This document shows, piece by piece, positions 1 through 9,678 of a stretch of DNA of 64,000 bases. This DNA is from Cognatiyoonia sediminum (GTDB lineage: Bacteria; Pseudomonadota; Alphaproteobacteria; Rhodobacterales; Rhodobacteraceae), in NCBI RefSeq assembly GCF_900129845.1, contig NZ_FQXB01000001.1, positions 806,001-870,000 of the forward strand. The letters run 5' to 3'. The translations under genes and the position numbers were made by a program. Position 1 is the stretch's first letter; each line of letters begins with the position of its first letter. Below the pieces are notes generated by a model. The model did not search any database. It was given only the letters and a program-made list of their open reading frames with translations, and was not told the DNA's origin.

Positions 1-622
1 TTCTAATCAGGCCCAAACAACTGCGACCTGGCCTGCCAAGGTTCCAGTCCCCCCTTACCTCGACAATGGACTGACCGCCGCGACCTCTACTCAACTCGTT
101 GCACTGCTTTCCCGCGTTCTGGGTATCGGCTATATTTTATTCATCATCTACGTCGGTCTGGTAGTGTCTTCCCTAAGCGCCGACTTGAATGCGACCGATG
201 ACTTAAGAACCGCCCTCGCTGACCTATCCGAAGGATGGTTAATTGCCATTGGCACCGGATTCACGTTGGTTTTGATGCTGGTCTATACAGTTCCCACCAG
301 TGGTTTGGCGCCATTTGTTTCCAGCCCAAAACCATCGCCAAAACTGCAGATCAAAGGGAATAAGGATGGTTTTGTTCTCTTGGATCCGCCAGCTGCACCT
401 AAGAAGAAAACCGAAAAACAAAAACACATCGATCAACTTTGGCATCTCCGCGAAGGCGAAATGGGTGCGAACCAGGAGAAATTCTCTGCAATAATCAATG
501 CGGCCCATCGGGGCGGGGGGTTTCATGAGCTACTCGACGATTCACTCTTAAAACATGCCAAGACTTTCCTAGGCTTGATTTCTCCCGCAATTGCTGCCGG
601 GGCGCTTAGTTTTCTTAGCTAG
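1..622 (+). CDS. Membrane protein of unknown function, 5' end outside window
   Basis: The frame that starts at base 2 is open from the window edge to the TAG at 620-622, so the gene begins upstream and only its last ~206 codons are seen. A GTG at 164 could be taken as a start, but hydrophobic coding sequence continues in frame before it. Two membrane segments are visible: one encoded around 107-166 and one around 230-290 (GWLIAIGTGFTLVLMLVY). They are followed by a lysine- and proline-rich hydrophilic stretch and a short hydrophobic C-terminus rich in Ala, Leu and Ile. I do not recognise the family. It reads toward a tiny membrane protein and a DUF1638 gene on the same strand, which suggests, without proof, a shared transcript. 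Confidence 0.6.
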   Translation, partial: SNQAQTTATWPAKVPVPPYLDNGLTAATSTQLVALLSRVLGIGYILFIIYVGLVVSSLSADLNATDDLRTALADLSEGWLIAIGTGFTLVLMLVYTVPTSGLAPFVSSPKPSPKLQIKGNKDGFVLLDPPAAPKKKTEKQKHIDQLWHLREGEMGANQEKFSAIINAAHRGGGFHELLDDSLLKHAKTFLGLISPAIAAGALSFLS

Positions 623-668
623 AATCAAATGAAAGGAGCACCTATCTGTAGGACACAGGAGATGCCTT

Positions 669-881
669 ATGCCGCTAAACGTACTGTTCTTAATCCTTGT
701 CAATGTGATCAGCGCCGCTGCCTTCACGGTATGGGTCGCGACAAGCCTCGTATCGCCGGTATCAGTTAGCCCAATCCTCGGTCTGACTGTGCTCAGTGCA
801 TTGGCCTTGGCCGGTTCTTTGCTGTTACGAGTCGCTTCCAAGCGCCATGAAACCACAGAAAACGATCAAGCTAAGGATTAG
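669..881 (+). CDS. Small two-helix membrane protein, unknown
   Basis: A 70-residue protein made almost entirely of two hydrophobic helices (about residues 3-27 and 33-53), ending in a charged tail. An AGGAG lies upstream of the ATG at a workable distance. It lies 46 nt after the truncated membrane gene and 31 nt before the DUF1638 gene, all on the plus strand. I recognise no family. The ribosome binding site, membrane topology and tight spacing argue that it is a real gene rather than a chance frame. Confidence 0.55.
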   Translation: MPLNVLFLILVNVISAAAFTVWVATSLVSPVSVSPILGLTVLSALALAGSLLLRVASKRHETTENDQAKD

Positions 882-912
882 AACGTAGTCCTAGATCGGC
901 GATCCAGCCATT

Positions 913-1539
913 ATGCAAGCAAGCGATGAAGAACTGACTACACAAGGACTCGACGCAACTGGCGACGGTCGTGTGCTGCTATTGGCTTGCGGAGCTTTGG
1001 CGCGTGAGATCATCGCGGTGCAGCAGCAGAACAGATTGTCCCATCTCGATCTTCAGTGCCTGCCCGCGATCTACCACAATCATCCGGAGCGCATTGTGCC
1101 CGCCATCAAAGAGGCCGTGACAAAATACAATGACGACTACGACTCCATCTTTGTTGTTTACGCAGATTGCGGCACAGGCGGCCTTCTTGAAGCGGCCTGT
1201 CAGGAACTCGGGGTCGGCATGGTCAAAGGCCCGCATTGCTATAGCTTTTTCGAAGGCAACGACGCTTTTGAAGCACGCGATGAACTGACCGCTTTCTATC
1301 TAACGGATTTTCTTGTTCGCCAGTTCAACGCGTTTGTTTGGAAGCCACTGGGCCTCGATCGCCACCCGGAATTGCGCGATATGTACTTTGGGAACTACGA
1401 AAAACTGGTCTATCAGGCGCAATTGGACGATCCAGACCTTCAGAAATTGGCCGAAAGCTATGCGGAAAAAATGGGCCTTACCTATGAGTATCGCTACACC
1501 GGATATGGCGATCTCGAAACAACGCTCAAAACCCTCTAA
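913..1539 (+). CDS. DUF1638 domain protein, probably linked to corrinoid one-carbon metabolism
   Basis: A 208-residue soluble protein matching the DUF1638 pattern as I know it: an N-terminal LLLACGALAREI stretch, then LDLQCLPAIYHNHPE, a VVYADCGTGG segment with a conserved Cys, and GPHCYSFFEG. The biochemical role of the family is not established. In bacteria and archaea its genes often lie beside corrinoid-dependent methyltransferases and RamA-like activators. Both a methyl-THF:corrinoid methyltransferase-like gene (25054-26124) and a RamA-like gene (43373-45418) are in this window, so a role in that system is a reasonable inference. No clear Shine-Dalgarno precedes the ATG at 913, so the start is less certain. 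Its TAA interlocks with the sufE stop in a shared CTAA. Confidence 0.8.
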   Translation: MQASDEELTTQGLDATGDGRVLLLACGALAREIIAVQQQNRLSHLDLQCLPAIYHNHPERIVPAIKEAVTKYNDDYDSIFVVYADCGTGGLLEAACQELGVGMVKGPHCYSFFEGNDAFEARDELTAFYLTDFLVRQFNAFVWKPLGLDRHPELRDMYFGNYEKLVYQAQLDDPDLQKLAESYAEKMGLTYEYRYTGYGDLETTLKTL

Positions 1540-1940
1540 GCGCTGGCAACCTGCCTGATCCGCTCAATCATCGCGCGCAGGCCGTTCGATCTTTGTGCAG
1601 ATAAGTGATCGTTCAGTCCCAACCGGCCAAGCTCTGCATGGGCATCAATGCCTCCGATCTCGGCTGTCGGTACGCCGTTATAAAGTGCGCCCAATACTGC
1701 AATCAAACCACGTACGATCATCGCGTCGCTGTCCCCTTTGAACGAGAAGACGCCATTCTCAATCGTTGGGTGCAGCCAGACCTGCGATGCACATCCATCA
1801 ACTTTCGTGACCGAGACTTTCAAAGCATCATCCAAGGGTTCCATCGCCTTGCCCATGTCGATGACATGACGATAGCGATCTTCCCAGTCATCAAGGAATT
1901 CAAAGTCTTCCGCGATTTCTTCGAAAGCGGCTGTCGCCAT
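1536..1940 (-). CDS. sufE: SufE family Fe-S cluster assembly protein
   Basis: A 134-residue protein of normal SufE length. SufE accepts persulfide sulfur from the cysteine desulfurase SufS on one cysteine and passes it to the SufBCD scaffold in the cytoplasm. That cysteine is visible in the VDGCASQVW motif near residue 50. The N-terminal DDWEDRYRHVIDMGK and the C-terminal helix (LRAMIERIRQVA) also fit the fold. A GGAG lies about 7 nt before the ATG. No other suf gene is in the window, so it is a stand-alone copy here. The 3' end overlaps the DUF1638 gene by 4 nt. Confidence 0.92.
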   Translation of the reverse strand: MATAAFEEIAEDFEFLDDWEDRYRHVIDMGKAMEPLDDALKVSVTKVDGCASQVWLHPTIENGVFSFKGDSDAMIVRGLIAVLGALYNGVPTAEIGGIDAHAELGRLGLNDHLSAQRSNGLRAMIERIRQVASA

Positions 1941-2062
1941 GGGTCTGCTCCATCATTTCGTTCGTTTGATCTAGGACGCAAAACCAGAAAGGTCCAGTCG
2001 TGGCTTTTCATAGCGCCCCACTTGGGCTACCCATTTTGCAATGAACGATGAAGGGGTTTGCG

Positions 2063-2548
2063 ATGCGTCCAGTATTGCCGATGGTTTTAGCTGCATCTTT
2101 GGCGGTCGCAGGGTGTTCCCAAATCTCCCAATCTTGGTTCAACCCCCTCAATTGGTTTGGCGGATCAGAGACTGTCGCAAATGAAGACGGAACGGTAGTT
2201 CTCAGGCCATTGGTGCCAGAGAACGCTGGTGATCGCGTAATTGATGCCCGTACTCTGATAGGTTCTGTCGTCGATCTTTCTGTCGACCGCACACCTGACG
2301 GAGCCATCGTGCGCGCGACAGGTACGACGACGGCGCCATCTCAATTCAACGCTGAATTGGTTCCGACATCCATCGAGAACGGCGTTCTAAACCTCGCATT
2401 CCGCGTTCAGACACCAGCAACAGCGACAACCGCGCAAAGAGAGCCGCGCCAGATCACGGCGGCATATCTGGTCGACAATCAGTTGCTGTCGCAAATCCGG
2501 TCAATTCAGGTGCAGGGATCTCAAAACTCGCGCATTTCGCGGCGTTAA
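2063..2548 (+). CDS. Small lipoprotein, unknown function
   Basis: A 161-residue predicted lipoprotein. Residues 1-17 form a signal peptide ending in the lipobox LAVAGC, so the mature N-terminal Cys would be lipidated. The body contains VVDLSVDRTPDGAIVRATG and a C-terminal region about resolving and printing variables typical of small conserved Rhodobacterales lipoproteins; I cannot give a function. An earlier in-frame ATG exists at 2048, but AAGGGG lies 8 nt before the ATG at 2063, so the later start is preferred. The stop interlocks with the rnd stop in a shared TTAA. Confidence 0.75.
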   Translation: MRPVLPMVLAASLAVAGCSQISQSWFNPLNWFGGSETVANEDGTVVLRPLVPENAGDRVIDARTLIGSVVDLSVDRTPDGAIVRATGTTTAPSQFNAELVPTSIENGVLNLAFRVQTPATATTAQREPRQITAAYLVDNQLLSQIRSIQVQGSQNSRISRR

Positions 2549-3702
2549 CGCGCGACAGTCACAACTTTCAACCCGTCAACGGCAAGGCCGACACGGCCCT
2601 CGCACAGCTCAATGGCTGATTTGCCAAAGACTTCTCCACGCCACCCTTTGAGCGCCGGAATATCGCGACCGCCAGCCGCCAAAACATCAAGGTCTTGAGA
2701 CGAGGCAATCAGTTTCTGAGCGACGCCCTCCTGCTCCGCCTTAGCTTTCAAAAGCACGCGGAGCATGTCTGCGATAGCCGGGTTCACCTGCAATTTCTCG
2801 CGGCTACGGTCTGGTTTCGGCAGCGCGTCGTTCGGTACATTCAACCCAGCCTTCACCGCCTCCATAATACCGTCGGCAATCGGCCCTTTTCTGGCTTCGC
2901 GAAGAAGCAATCGAGATCGGCTGAGGTCCTTTTCGTTCTCAGGCTTGGTCGATGCCAATTCCACCAATGCATCGTCTTTGAAGACCCGATTCCGCGGCAC
3001 GTTATTGGATTGCGCATAGGTTTCTCTGAACCGCGCTAGTTCACGCACAACAGCAAGGAAACGGCCCGAATTAGTGCGAGTCTTCACCCTTTTCCACGCC
3101 TCATCAGGATCAACCTGATAGGTCGCTGGGTCGTTCAAAACGGCCATTTCTTCCGCGACCCATTTCTTCCGGCCAGACTTATCCAATTTCTCAGACAAGA
3201 ATTCATAGATATCCCGAAGATGTGTCACGTCAGCGAGGGCGTATTTTTGTTGCGCATCGGAAAGCGGCCGGCGTGACCAATCTGTAAAGCGGGACGACTT
3301 ATCCAATGAAGACTGCGCTATTTTGCGCACCAGGGTTTCGTACCCGACCTGATCACCAAATCCGCAGACCATTGCCGCGACCTGTGTGTCGAAAAGAGGC
3401 GTCGGAATGAGGCCGGCATCAACAAAGAAAATCTCTAAATCTTGTCGCGCAGCATGAAAAACTTTGACCACACCCACGTCTTTGAACAGCTCGTAAAGCG
3501 GTTCCAATGACAGGCCCTTCACCAATGGGTCAACCAAAACAGCGTCTTGAGAGTCGTCGTCCTTATAGGCCAGTTGAACCAGACACAGCTTGGAGTAGTA
3601 GGTCCGCTCCCGCAGGAACTCTGTATCCACCGTGACGTAGGGGCGCCTTGCAGCCTCGTTACAGAACTCTTGCAACGCTTCGGTCGTTGTAATGATTTTC
3701 AT
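2545..3702 (-). CDS. rnd: Ribonuclease D
   Basis: 385 residues, the usual RNase D length. It is a 3'-5' exoribonuclease that trims tRNA precursors and other structured RNAs. The DEDDy exonuclease residues are visible: D26 and E28 (VTVDTEFLRE), D88 (FHAARQDLE) and the Exo III pair Y154/D158 (YALAD). An HRDC domain follows at about residues 205-285. It lies downstream of purM-purN on the same strand with a ~93-nt gap, so it may be a distal member of that transcript. Its 3' end overlaps the lipoprotein gene by 4 nt. Confidence 0.95.
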   Translation of the reverse strand: MKIITTTEALQEFCNEAARRPYVTVDTEFLRERTYYSKLCLVQLAYKDDDSQDAVLVDPLVKGLSLEPLYELFKDVGVVKVFHAARQDLEIFFVDAGLIPTPLFDTQVAAMVCGFGDQVGYETLVRKIAQSSLDKSSRFTDWSRRPLSDAQQKYALADVTHLRDIYEFLSEKLDKSGRKKWVAEEMAVLNDPATYQVDPDEAWKRVKTRTNSGRFLAVVRELARFRETYAQSNNVPRNRVFKDDALVELASTKPENEKDLSRSRLLLREARKGPIADGIMEAVKAGLNVPNDALPKPDRSREKLQVNPAIADMLRVLLKAKAEQEGVAQKLIASSQDLDVLAAGGRDIPALKGWRGEVFGKSAIELCEGRVGLAVDGLKVVTVAR

Positions 3703-3795
3703 AAAACCCTGTGCGGCCTTTTCAGCTTTTTCTCTTTCACTTTTGATAAGCTAGGGCAAAGCCAATGAAAAGCGCGTCTGCCCATAGTTTATGGA

Positions 3796-4404
3796 TCAAG
3801 AACGGTCGCGTGCGTCAATTGTCACTGTCTTTGCGTTTTTGCTCAAAAACCGCTCTAGGGCTGCTGGGTAGAGTTTGTGTTCTTGTTCCAAAACGCGCGC
3901 CGCGAGATCGTCAGCTGAGTCACCTGCTCGAACCGATACTATCGCCTGCCCCAAAATCGGGCCGTCATCCAGCTTGGCGGTCACTTCGTGGACCGTGCAG
4001 CCATGTTCGTTATCGCCCGCATCTAAAGCCCGCTGGTGGGTGTCTAGGCCCTTGTATTTGGGCAAGAGAGACGGATGAATGTTGAGCATCCGCCCTTCCC
4101 AAGGCGTAATGAAATCACCAGACAATACGCGCATGAAACCCGCGAGACAGATCACATCTGGAGCAGCGTCCATAAGTGCCGCGTGCAGCGTATCCTCGAA
4201 AGTGCGTCTATCTTTGCCAAAGGCTTTATGATCGATGCTAACGGTCGGAACACCTAGCTCCGCTGCCTTGTTCAAACCACCCGCATCCGGTCTGTTCGAC
4301 CCAACCAGAACCGGCTCGCCATATCCCCCTGCCCGCATCGCCTTGACGAGTGTCACCATGTTGGACCCACCACCCGAGATAAGGATGGCAACGCGTTTGG
4401 TCAT
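3796..4404 (-). CDS. purN: Phosphoribosylglycinamide formyltransferase (GAR transformylase)
   Basis: 202 residues. It uses 10-formyl-THF to formylate GAR, the third step of purine synthesis. The phosphate-binding SGGGSNM loop is at residues 10-16. The catalytic triad fits N108 and H110 ([10 protein letters not shown]) plus D146 (KLDDGP). The ATG overlaps the purM stop in an ATGA, so the two genes are translationally coupled. Pairing purM with purN is the classic arrangement. Confidence 0.96.
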   Translation of the reverse strand: MTKRVAILISGGGSNMVTLVKAMRAGGYGEPVLVGSNRPDAGGLNKAAELGVPTVSIDHKAFGKDRRTFEDTLHAALMDAAPDVICLAGFMRVLSGDFITPWEGRMLNIHPSLLPKYKGLDTHQRALDAGDNEHGCTVHEVTAKLDDGPILGQAIVSVRAGDSADDLAARVLEQEHKLYPAALERFLSKNAKTVTIDARDRS

Positions 4405-5441
4405 AGCAGAGTGCCGGAATAGGTCATGTTTGGTTCTGAGGTGACTTCACCGATGCGATAAACTGCTTCGCCCATTTCGGTCAGCAGTTCGGTCAGGTCA
4501 TCCGCCTTCGCCGCCTCAACAACCAGCACCATACCGATCCCCGCATTGAACGTTTTCAGCATCTCAGCTTCTGCCATACCACCAACCTGAGCCAACCACT
4601 TGAACACCGGCGGCAAGTACCATGCATCCAACTTAATCGATGCGCCGCATCCCTCAGGCAAAACGCGTGGCAAATTTTCCGTCAAGCCACCACCGGTAAT
4701 GTGAGCCAACCCATGCACTCCGCCCCGCCGGATCGCGGCCAAAGCTTGCTTCACGTATAGACGTGTGGGCGCCAACAATGCTGCGCCAAGTGTTTCGTCC
4801 GTGAAAGGAGCGTCGTCGCTCCAACTCAGACCAGAGACATCTACGATATGGCGCACAAGAGAATAGCCATTCGAATGAACGCCATTGGACCCCAAGCCCA
4901 GCAAGACATCTCCCGCGGCAACGTTACGCGGCAAATCCGCGCCCCGCTCCATCGCGCCAACCGAGAAGCCGGCAAGATCGAAATCGCCAGCCTCATACAT
5001 CCCAGGCATCTCCGCGGTTTCACCGCCGATCAGCGCGCAGCCCGACATCTCGCAGCCCGCAGCGATCCCCTCGATAATCCGCGTGGCATCATCGAGATCG
5101 AGCTTGCCAGTGGCGAAGTAGTCGAGAAAAAACAACGGCTCAGCACCCTGACAGACCAGATCGTTGACGCACATAGCGACAAGATCGATCCCAATGGTGT
5201 CGACATTTCCAGTATCGATTGCGATGCGCAGTTTTGTCCCCACACCGTCTGTCGCTGCGACAAGGATCGGATCGGAATAGCCAGCGTCTTTCAGGTCAAA
5301 AAGCGCCCCAAAACCGCCAAGCCCGGCCATAACGCCTGAACGTGCGGTCTTCTTTGCCGCTGGCTTAATTCGCTCAACAAGCGTGTTTCCGGCATCGATA
5401 TCAACGCCAGCGTCCGCGTAAGTCAGCCCATTCTGTGTCAT
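4401..5441 (-). CDS. purM: Phosphoribosylformylglycinamidine cyclo-ligase (AIR synthase)
   Basis: 346 residues from the chosen start, matching the family length. It closes FGAM to AIR with ATP in purine synthesis. Visible motifs include GVGTKL, the [11 protein letters not shown] segment, [11 protein letters not shown] and [13 protein letters not shown]. The frame can be opened 18 codons further upstream, but GAGAGGGG precedes the [14 protein letters not shown] start, which is the standard beginning of this protein. It is followed immediately by purN with an ATGA overlap. Confidence 0.96.
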   Translation of the reverse strand: MTQNGLTYADAGVDIDAGNTLVERIKPAAKKTARSGVMAGLGGFGALFDLKDAGYSDPILVAATDGVGTKLRIAIDTGNVDTIGIDLVAMCVNDLVCQGAEPLFFLDYFATGKLDLDDATRIIEGIAAGCEMSGCALIGGETAEMPGMYEAGDFDLAGFSVGAMERGADLPRNVAAGDVLLGLGSNGVHSNGYSLVRHIVDVSGLSWSDDAPFTDETLGAALLAPTRLYVKQALAAIRRGGVHGLAHITGGGLTENLPRVLPEGCGASIKLDAWYLPPVFKWLAQVGGMAEAEMLKTFNAGIGMVLVVEAAKADDLTELLTEMGEAVYRIGEVTSEPNMTYSGTLL

Positions 5442-5533
5442 CGACGATCCCCTCTCGATTGCGGCTGACCTAGCGGATGAAACGGCGCTTCGCAACCGCG
5501 CAAAGGCGCCACTGCATCCCCTTCGCTCTTCTC

Positions 5534-5561
5534 TTGACGGTCGTGGTGATTATGCTACCCA
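5534..5561 (+). promoter_or_regulatory. Likely promoter of the CAT-anticodon tRNA
   Basis: TTGACG at 5534-5539 is followed after 16 nt by TACCCA at 5556-5561, placing transcription start a few bases before the tRNA at 5573. The -35 box is strong and the -10 box weak. Position relative to the tRNA matches that of the tRNA-Gly promoter elsewhere in the window. Confidence 0.4.
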
Positions 5562-5572
5562 CGCAGCGTGGC

Positions 5573-5649
5573 GGGCCTGTAGCTCAATTGGTTAGAGCAG
5601 AGCGCTCATAACGCTTTGGTTGCGGGTTCAAGTCCTGCCGGGCCTACCA
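5573..5649 (+). tRNA. tRNA with CAT anticodon, probably tRNA-Ile2 (lysidine type)
   Basis: A 77-nt cloverleaf with a genomically encoded CCA. Acceptor stem GGGCCTG pairs with CGGGCCT (one G-T at 1:72). The D arm has AGCTCAATTGGTTAGAGC, the anticodon CAT is at 5607-5609 in loop CTCATAA, and the T loop is TTCAAGT. CAT can mean elongator Met, initiator Met or Ile2. The C4-G69 and C5-G68 pairs are known TilS (lysidine synthase) determinants of tRNA-Ile2. The lack of three G-C pairs in the anticodon stem excludes the initiator. Ile2 is therefore my preferred call, with elongator Met as the alternative. Confidence 0.9.
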
Positions 5650-5762
5650 TCTTCGCCACCCCCATTTTCCCACAAAATGCCTGTGCTGCTACGAAGGTTT
5701 ACTTCCCCTATTCCAACATTTGCGATACGCCTCCAGTAGCCAAAATCTAAAGAGGGAACACC

Positions 5763-6971
5763 ATGTCAAAGATCAAGGTTGAGAACCCCATCGTTGAACT
5801 TGATGGAGACGAGATGACTCGCATCATCTGGGATTTCATCAAAAAGAAACTGATCCTACCTTACCTCGACGTGGACTTACTCTACTACGATCTCGGCATC
5901 GAAGCGCGTGACGATACCAACGATCAAATCACCATCGATGCTGCTGAAAAGATCAAGGAAATCGGTGTTGGGGTGAAATGTGCCACGATCACCCCAGACG
6001 AAGCCCGTGTTGAGGAATTCGGTCTGAAAGAGATGTGGCGTTCGCCCAACGGTACAATTCGTAACATCCTAGGTGGTGTCGTATTCCGTGCTCCAATTAT
6101 CTGTAAAAACGTGCCCCGCCTTGTTCCCGGATGGACACAACCCATCGTGATCGGCCGCCACGCTTTCGGCGATCAATACAAAGCCACGGATATGAAATTC
6201 CCTGGCCCTGGCAAACTAACCATGAAGTTCGTTGGCGAAGACGGCACCGTGATCGAGCATGAAGTCTACGACGCCCCCTCCTCCGGCGTCTATATGGGCA
6301 TGTACAACCTCGACAAATCCATCGAGGATTTCGCCCGTGCGTCTTTCAACTATGGCCTTAGTCTTGGTTGGCCGGTTTACCTGTCGACTAAGAACACAAT
6401 CCTCAAGCAATACGACGGTCAGTTCTTATTGATTTTTGAGCAAATCTTTCAAGAAGAATTCAAAGCGCAATTTGACGAAGCTGGTATCGAATACCAACAT
6501 CGCTTGATCGACGACATGGTCGCCTCTGCCATGAAATGGTCTGGTGGTTTTGTCTGGGCATGTAAGAACTACGATGGCGACGTCCAATCGGACACCGTCG
6601 CGCAAGGGTTTGGCTCGCTTGGCCTCATGACGTCACAACTGATGACACCCGATGGAAAAGTCGTCGAAGCCGAAGCCGCGCACGGGACGGTAACCCGCCA
6701 CTATCGCCAACATCAACGCGGCGAAGCAACCTCCACCAACTCAATCGCATCCATTTACGCGTGGACCGGGGCGATAAAGCACCGCGCCAAACTTGACGAT
6801 AACGAAGCCTTGCGAACATTCGCGGAAACACTTGAGAAAGTGATTATCAACACGGTTGAGAGCGGCTACATGACCAAAGACCTTGCATTGCTTGTTGGGC
6901 CGGATCAGGGTTGGCTAACCACCGAAGGGTTCCTTGAGAAGATTGATGAGAACCTGCAGGCGGCAATGTAA
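5763..6971 (+). CDS. icd: NADP-dependent isocitrate dehydrogenase, eukaryote-like homodimeric type
   Basis: 402 residues. It oxidatively decarboxylates isocitrate to 2-oxoglutarate in the TCA cycle. The N-terminus ([18 protein letters not shown]), the substrate-binding [12 protein letters not shown] segment and [12 protein letters not shown] are diagnostic of the homodimeric NADP-dependent type found in alphaproteobacteria and eukaryotes, not of the E. coli type. An AGAGGG lies before the ATG. The gene stands alone between the tRNA and a YitT-family gene. Confidence 0.97.
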   Translation: MSKIKVENPIVELDGDEMTRIIWDFIKKKLILPYLDVDLLYYDLGIEARDDTNDQITIDAAEKIKEIGVGVKCATITPDEARVEEFGLKEMWRSPNGTIRNILGGVVFRAPIICKNVPRLVPGWTQPIVIGRHAFGDQYKATDMKFPGPGKLTMKFVGEDGTVIEHEVYDAPSSGVYMGMYNLDKSIEDFARASFNYGLSLGWPVYLSTKNTILKQYDGQFLLIFEQIFQEEFKAQFDEAGIEYQHRLIDDMVASAMKWSGGFVWACKNYDGDVQSDTVAQGFGSLGLMTSQLMTPDGKVVEAEAAHGTVTRHYRQHQRGEATSTNSIASIYAWTGAIKHRAKLDDNEALRTFAETLEKVIINTVESGYMTKDLALLVGPDQGWLTTEGFLEKIDENLQAAM

Positions 6972-7026
6972 TCTTTGACAGTTTGCCTCTGCCAAGTGTC
7001 GTTGCTTAAATCGAGATTGCCGGTAA

Positions 7027-7638
7027 ATGGCCGAACCTCATAAATCGATAAACCATAAATGGCATGAGGATCTCTTGGCCTTTCTTGTCGGAACGTCGAT
7101 GTGCGCTCTCGGAATTCAATTTTTGAATTTTGCGGGATTAATAACAGGCCAGACCGCTGGGTTGGGCGTTCTTTTGAGCTATGTGACAGAAACCTCATTT
7201 GGCGTCTGGTTCTTTGTTCTCAATCTCCCTTTCTACATTTTCGGGTGGCTGAGACTTGGCCCAAGGTTCACCATCAAAAGCTTTGCAGTTGTCCTGATGC
7301 TTTCAGTGTTGTCAGAACTGTTTTCCGACCTGATCGTTCTTGACAGCGTTCCAACCGCACTAGCAGCGCTCCTTGCCGGCGCCTGTAGCGGATTGGGTCT
7401 GATGATCGTTTTCCGGCATGGAGCCTCCCTCGGCGGGATCGGCGTGATGGCTCTTTATCTTCAGGACAAAACAGGTTGGCAAGCTGGCTGGACGCAGTTG
7501 GCTTTTGATGCTTGCCTCTTTCTCGTCGCAGTATTCATCCTACCCATCGATCTGGTCTTCTGGTCGCTTATCGGCGCGGTCGCTACCAACATCATCATTG
7601 GCCTGAACCACCGCAAAGACCGATACGTCGCGCGATAA
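7027..7638 (+). CDS. YitT/YczE family integral membrane protein
   Basis: 203 residues with five to six hydrophobic helices (about 15-35, 45-67, 80-100, 107-128, 150-170 and 175-190). The segments LNFAGLITGQTAGLGVLLSY and FRHGASLGGIGVMALYLQ match the YitT-like membrane family, whose transported substrate is not established. No strong ribosome binding site precedes the ATG at 7027. It lies 55 nt after icd on the same strand. Confidence 0.75.
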   Translation: MAEPHKSINHKWHEDLLAFLVGTSMCALGIQFLNFAGLITGQTAGLGVLLSYVTETSFGVWFFVLNLPFYIFGWLRLGPRFTIKSFAVVLMLSVLSELFSDLIVLDSVPTALAALLAGACSGLGLMIVFRHGASLGGIGVMALYLQDKTGWQAGWTQLAFDACLFLVAVFILPIDLVFWSLIGAVATNIIIGLNHRKDRYVAR

Positions 7639-7790
7639 ATTTGATCTAAGACAGTTAAGATCACAAAAGCGCTCTCATCTTGGCCGAAAAACTCTCCCCG
7701 AAGGGCCGGCCTGCCAACATTTCAGGGCTAGCCATCGCGCGCCTCACAGGCTATGCGCGCGCTCAAACCTCCCTTTGAAGGCACGATCTT

Positions 7791-9611
7791 ATGGATATCC
7801 GCAATATCGCGATCATCGCGCACGTTGACCACGGCAAAACGACACTCGTTGATGAGCTGCTCAAACAGTCAGGCGTTTATCGCGACAACGAAGCCATCAC
7901 CGAACGCGCGATGGACAGCAATGACATCGAACGCGAACGTGGGATTACCATTCTTGCCAAATGTACCTCTGTTGAGTGGAAGGGTACGCGGATCAACATC
8001 GTCGACACGCCAGGGCACGCGGACTTTGGTGGAGAAGTTGAACGGATCTTGTCCATGGTTGACGGCGTGGTTCTGTTGGTCGACGCAGCAGAAGGCGCGA
8101 TGCCGCAGACCAAGTTTGTAACGTCCAAAGCTCTGGCTCTTGGCCTGCGTCCGATTGTCGTCGTCAACAAAGTCGACAAACCAGATGGCGATCCTGACAA
8201 AGCACTGGATGAGGTGTTCGATCTCTTCGCCAACCTTGATGCGAGCGACGACCAGTTGGATTTCCCTGCCATGTACGCATCCGGACGCTCCGGCTGGTGT
8301 GACTCCGATCTCGACGGCCCGCGGGAAAACCTCGACGCGCTCTTCGATTTGATCGTTGATCACGTCCCTGCCCCTGCCCAGATCGCCGCGCGGAATGAAC
8401 CGTTCCGCATGCTGGCGACAACGCTGTCCGCAGACCCGTTCATTGGCCGTATCCTGACAGGTCGCGTGGAAAGCGGCACGCTCAAGGCGGGCGATACGAT
8501 CAAAGCGCTCAGCCGCGAAGGGGATCGGATCGAACAATTTCGCGCCAGTAAAATCCTAGCCTTCCGCGGCCTGATGCAACAGCCCATTGCCGTAGCCGAA
8601 GCTGGCGACATCGTGACAATCGCCGGGATGACCAAAGCGACCGTTGCGGACACGCTTTGCGACGTCAGCATCGAAGAGCCAATCCCTGCCCAGCCGATTG
8701 ACCCGCCAACGATCACCGTCACCTTCGGGATCAACGATAGCCCGCTTGCTGGTCGCGATGGCAAGAAGGTGCAATCCCGCGTGATCCGCGAGCGTCTGTT
8801 GAAAGAAGCCGAAGTCAACGTCGCGATCAAAATCGAAGACACGCCCGGTGGGGATGCGTTTGAGGTCTCGGGCCGCGGAGAACTTCAGATGGGTGTTCTG
8901 ATTGAGAACATGCGTCGTGAAGGGTTCGAACTGTCCATTTCGCGTCCTCAGGTGATCTACACCGAGGAAAACGGCCAGCGGATGGAGCCGGTCGAAGAAG
9001 TCACCATCGACGTAGATGATGAGTACACCGGTGTTGTTGTCGAAAAACTTACTGGCCCGCGCAAGGGCGATCTCGTCGAAATGCGCCCTGGCGGCGCTGG
9101 CAAAACCCGTATTGTGGCACATGTACCATCGCGCGGGCTCATTGGTTATCACGGAGAATTCCTGACCGACACACGTGGCTCCGGCGTTTTGAACCGCATC
9201 TTCCACGGCTCAACACCGCATAAAGGCAAGATCGAAGGCCGCCGTCAGGGTGTCTTGATCTCCATGGAGAACGGCACCTCCGTCGCTTTCGCCCTTTGGA
9301 ACCTCGAAGAACGCGGCAAGATGTTCATCGGCGCTCAGGAAAACGTCTACCAAGGCATGATCATCGGCGAACACAGCCGCGAAAATGACCTGGAAGTGAA
9401 CCCGCTCAAGGGCAAGAAACTCACCAACGTGCGTGCATCTGGCTCCGACGAAGCGGTCCGCCTGACGCCGCCGGTACGGATGAGCCTTGAAGAAGCGATC
9501 GCCTATATTGACGACGATGAGCTGGTAGAGGTCACGCCCAATGCCGTGCGCCTCCGCAAGCGCTACCTCGATCCGCACGAGCGGAAACGGATGGCAAAGG
9601 CGGCGAACTAG
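7791..9611 (+). CDS. typA: Ribosome-associated GTPase TypA/BipA
   Basis: 606 residues, full length. TypA is a translational GTPase related to EF-G that acts on the ribosome and in 50S assembly, mainly under stress or cold. The GTPase motifs are in order: AHVDHGKTT (G1, residues 11-19), RGIT (G2), DTPGH (G3) and NKVD (G4). Domain II follows, then EF-G-like domains III/V ([20 protein letters not shown]) and the TypA-specific C-terminal domain ending in KRMAKAAN. The ATG at 7791 is the canonical start ([15 protein letters not shown]). Confidence 0.97.
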   Translation: MDIRNIAIIAHVDHGKTTLVDELLKQSGVYRDNEAITERAMDSNDIERERGITILAKCTSVEWKGTRINIVDTPGHADFGGEVERILSMVDGVVLLVDAAEGAMPQTKFVTSKALALGLRPIVVVNKVDKPDGDPDKALDEVFDLFANLDASDDQLDFPAMYASGRSGWCDSDLDGPRENLDALFDLIVDHVPAPAQIAARNEPFRMLATTLSADPFIGRILTGRVESGTLKAGDTIKALSREGDRIEQFRASKILAFRGLMQQPIAVAEAGDIVTIAGMTKATVADTLCDVSIEEPIPAQPIDPPTITVTFGINDSPLAGRDGKKVQSRVIRERLLKEAEVNVAIKIEDTPGGDAFEVSGRGELQMGVLIENMRREGFELSISRPQVIYTEENGQRMEPVEEVTIDVDDEYTGVVVEKLTGPRKGDLVEMRPGGAGKTRIVAHVPSRGLIGYHGEFLTDTRGSGVLNRIFHGSTPHKGKIEGRRQGVLISMENGTSVAFALWNLEERGKMFIGAQENVYQGMIIGEHSRENDLEVNPLKGKKLTNVRASGSDEAVRLTPPVRMSLEEAIAYIDDDELVEVTPNAVRLRKRYLDPHERKRMAKAAN

Positions 9612-9641
9612 TCGAGACCCAACGTCATAGTAGACATCCCC

Positions 9642-9672
9642 CTCCTGTCATGACCCTCTGGCGCGACAGGAG
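9642..9672 (+). promoter_or_regulatory. Hairpin that encloses the ribosome binding site of the SCP2 gene
   Basis: CTCCTGTC (9642-9649) and GACAGGAG (9665-9672) form a perfect 8-bp inverted repeat with a 15-nt loop. The right arm contains the AGGAG that serves the ATG at 9679, so the folded RNA would hide the Shine-Dalgarno. No T-tract follows, so it does not look like a terminator of typA. Confidence 0.5.
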
Positions 9673-9678
9673 ACCTTT

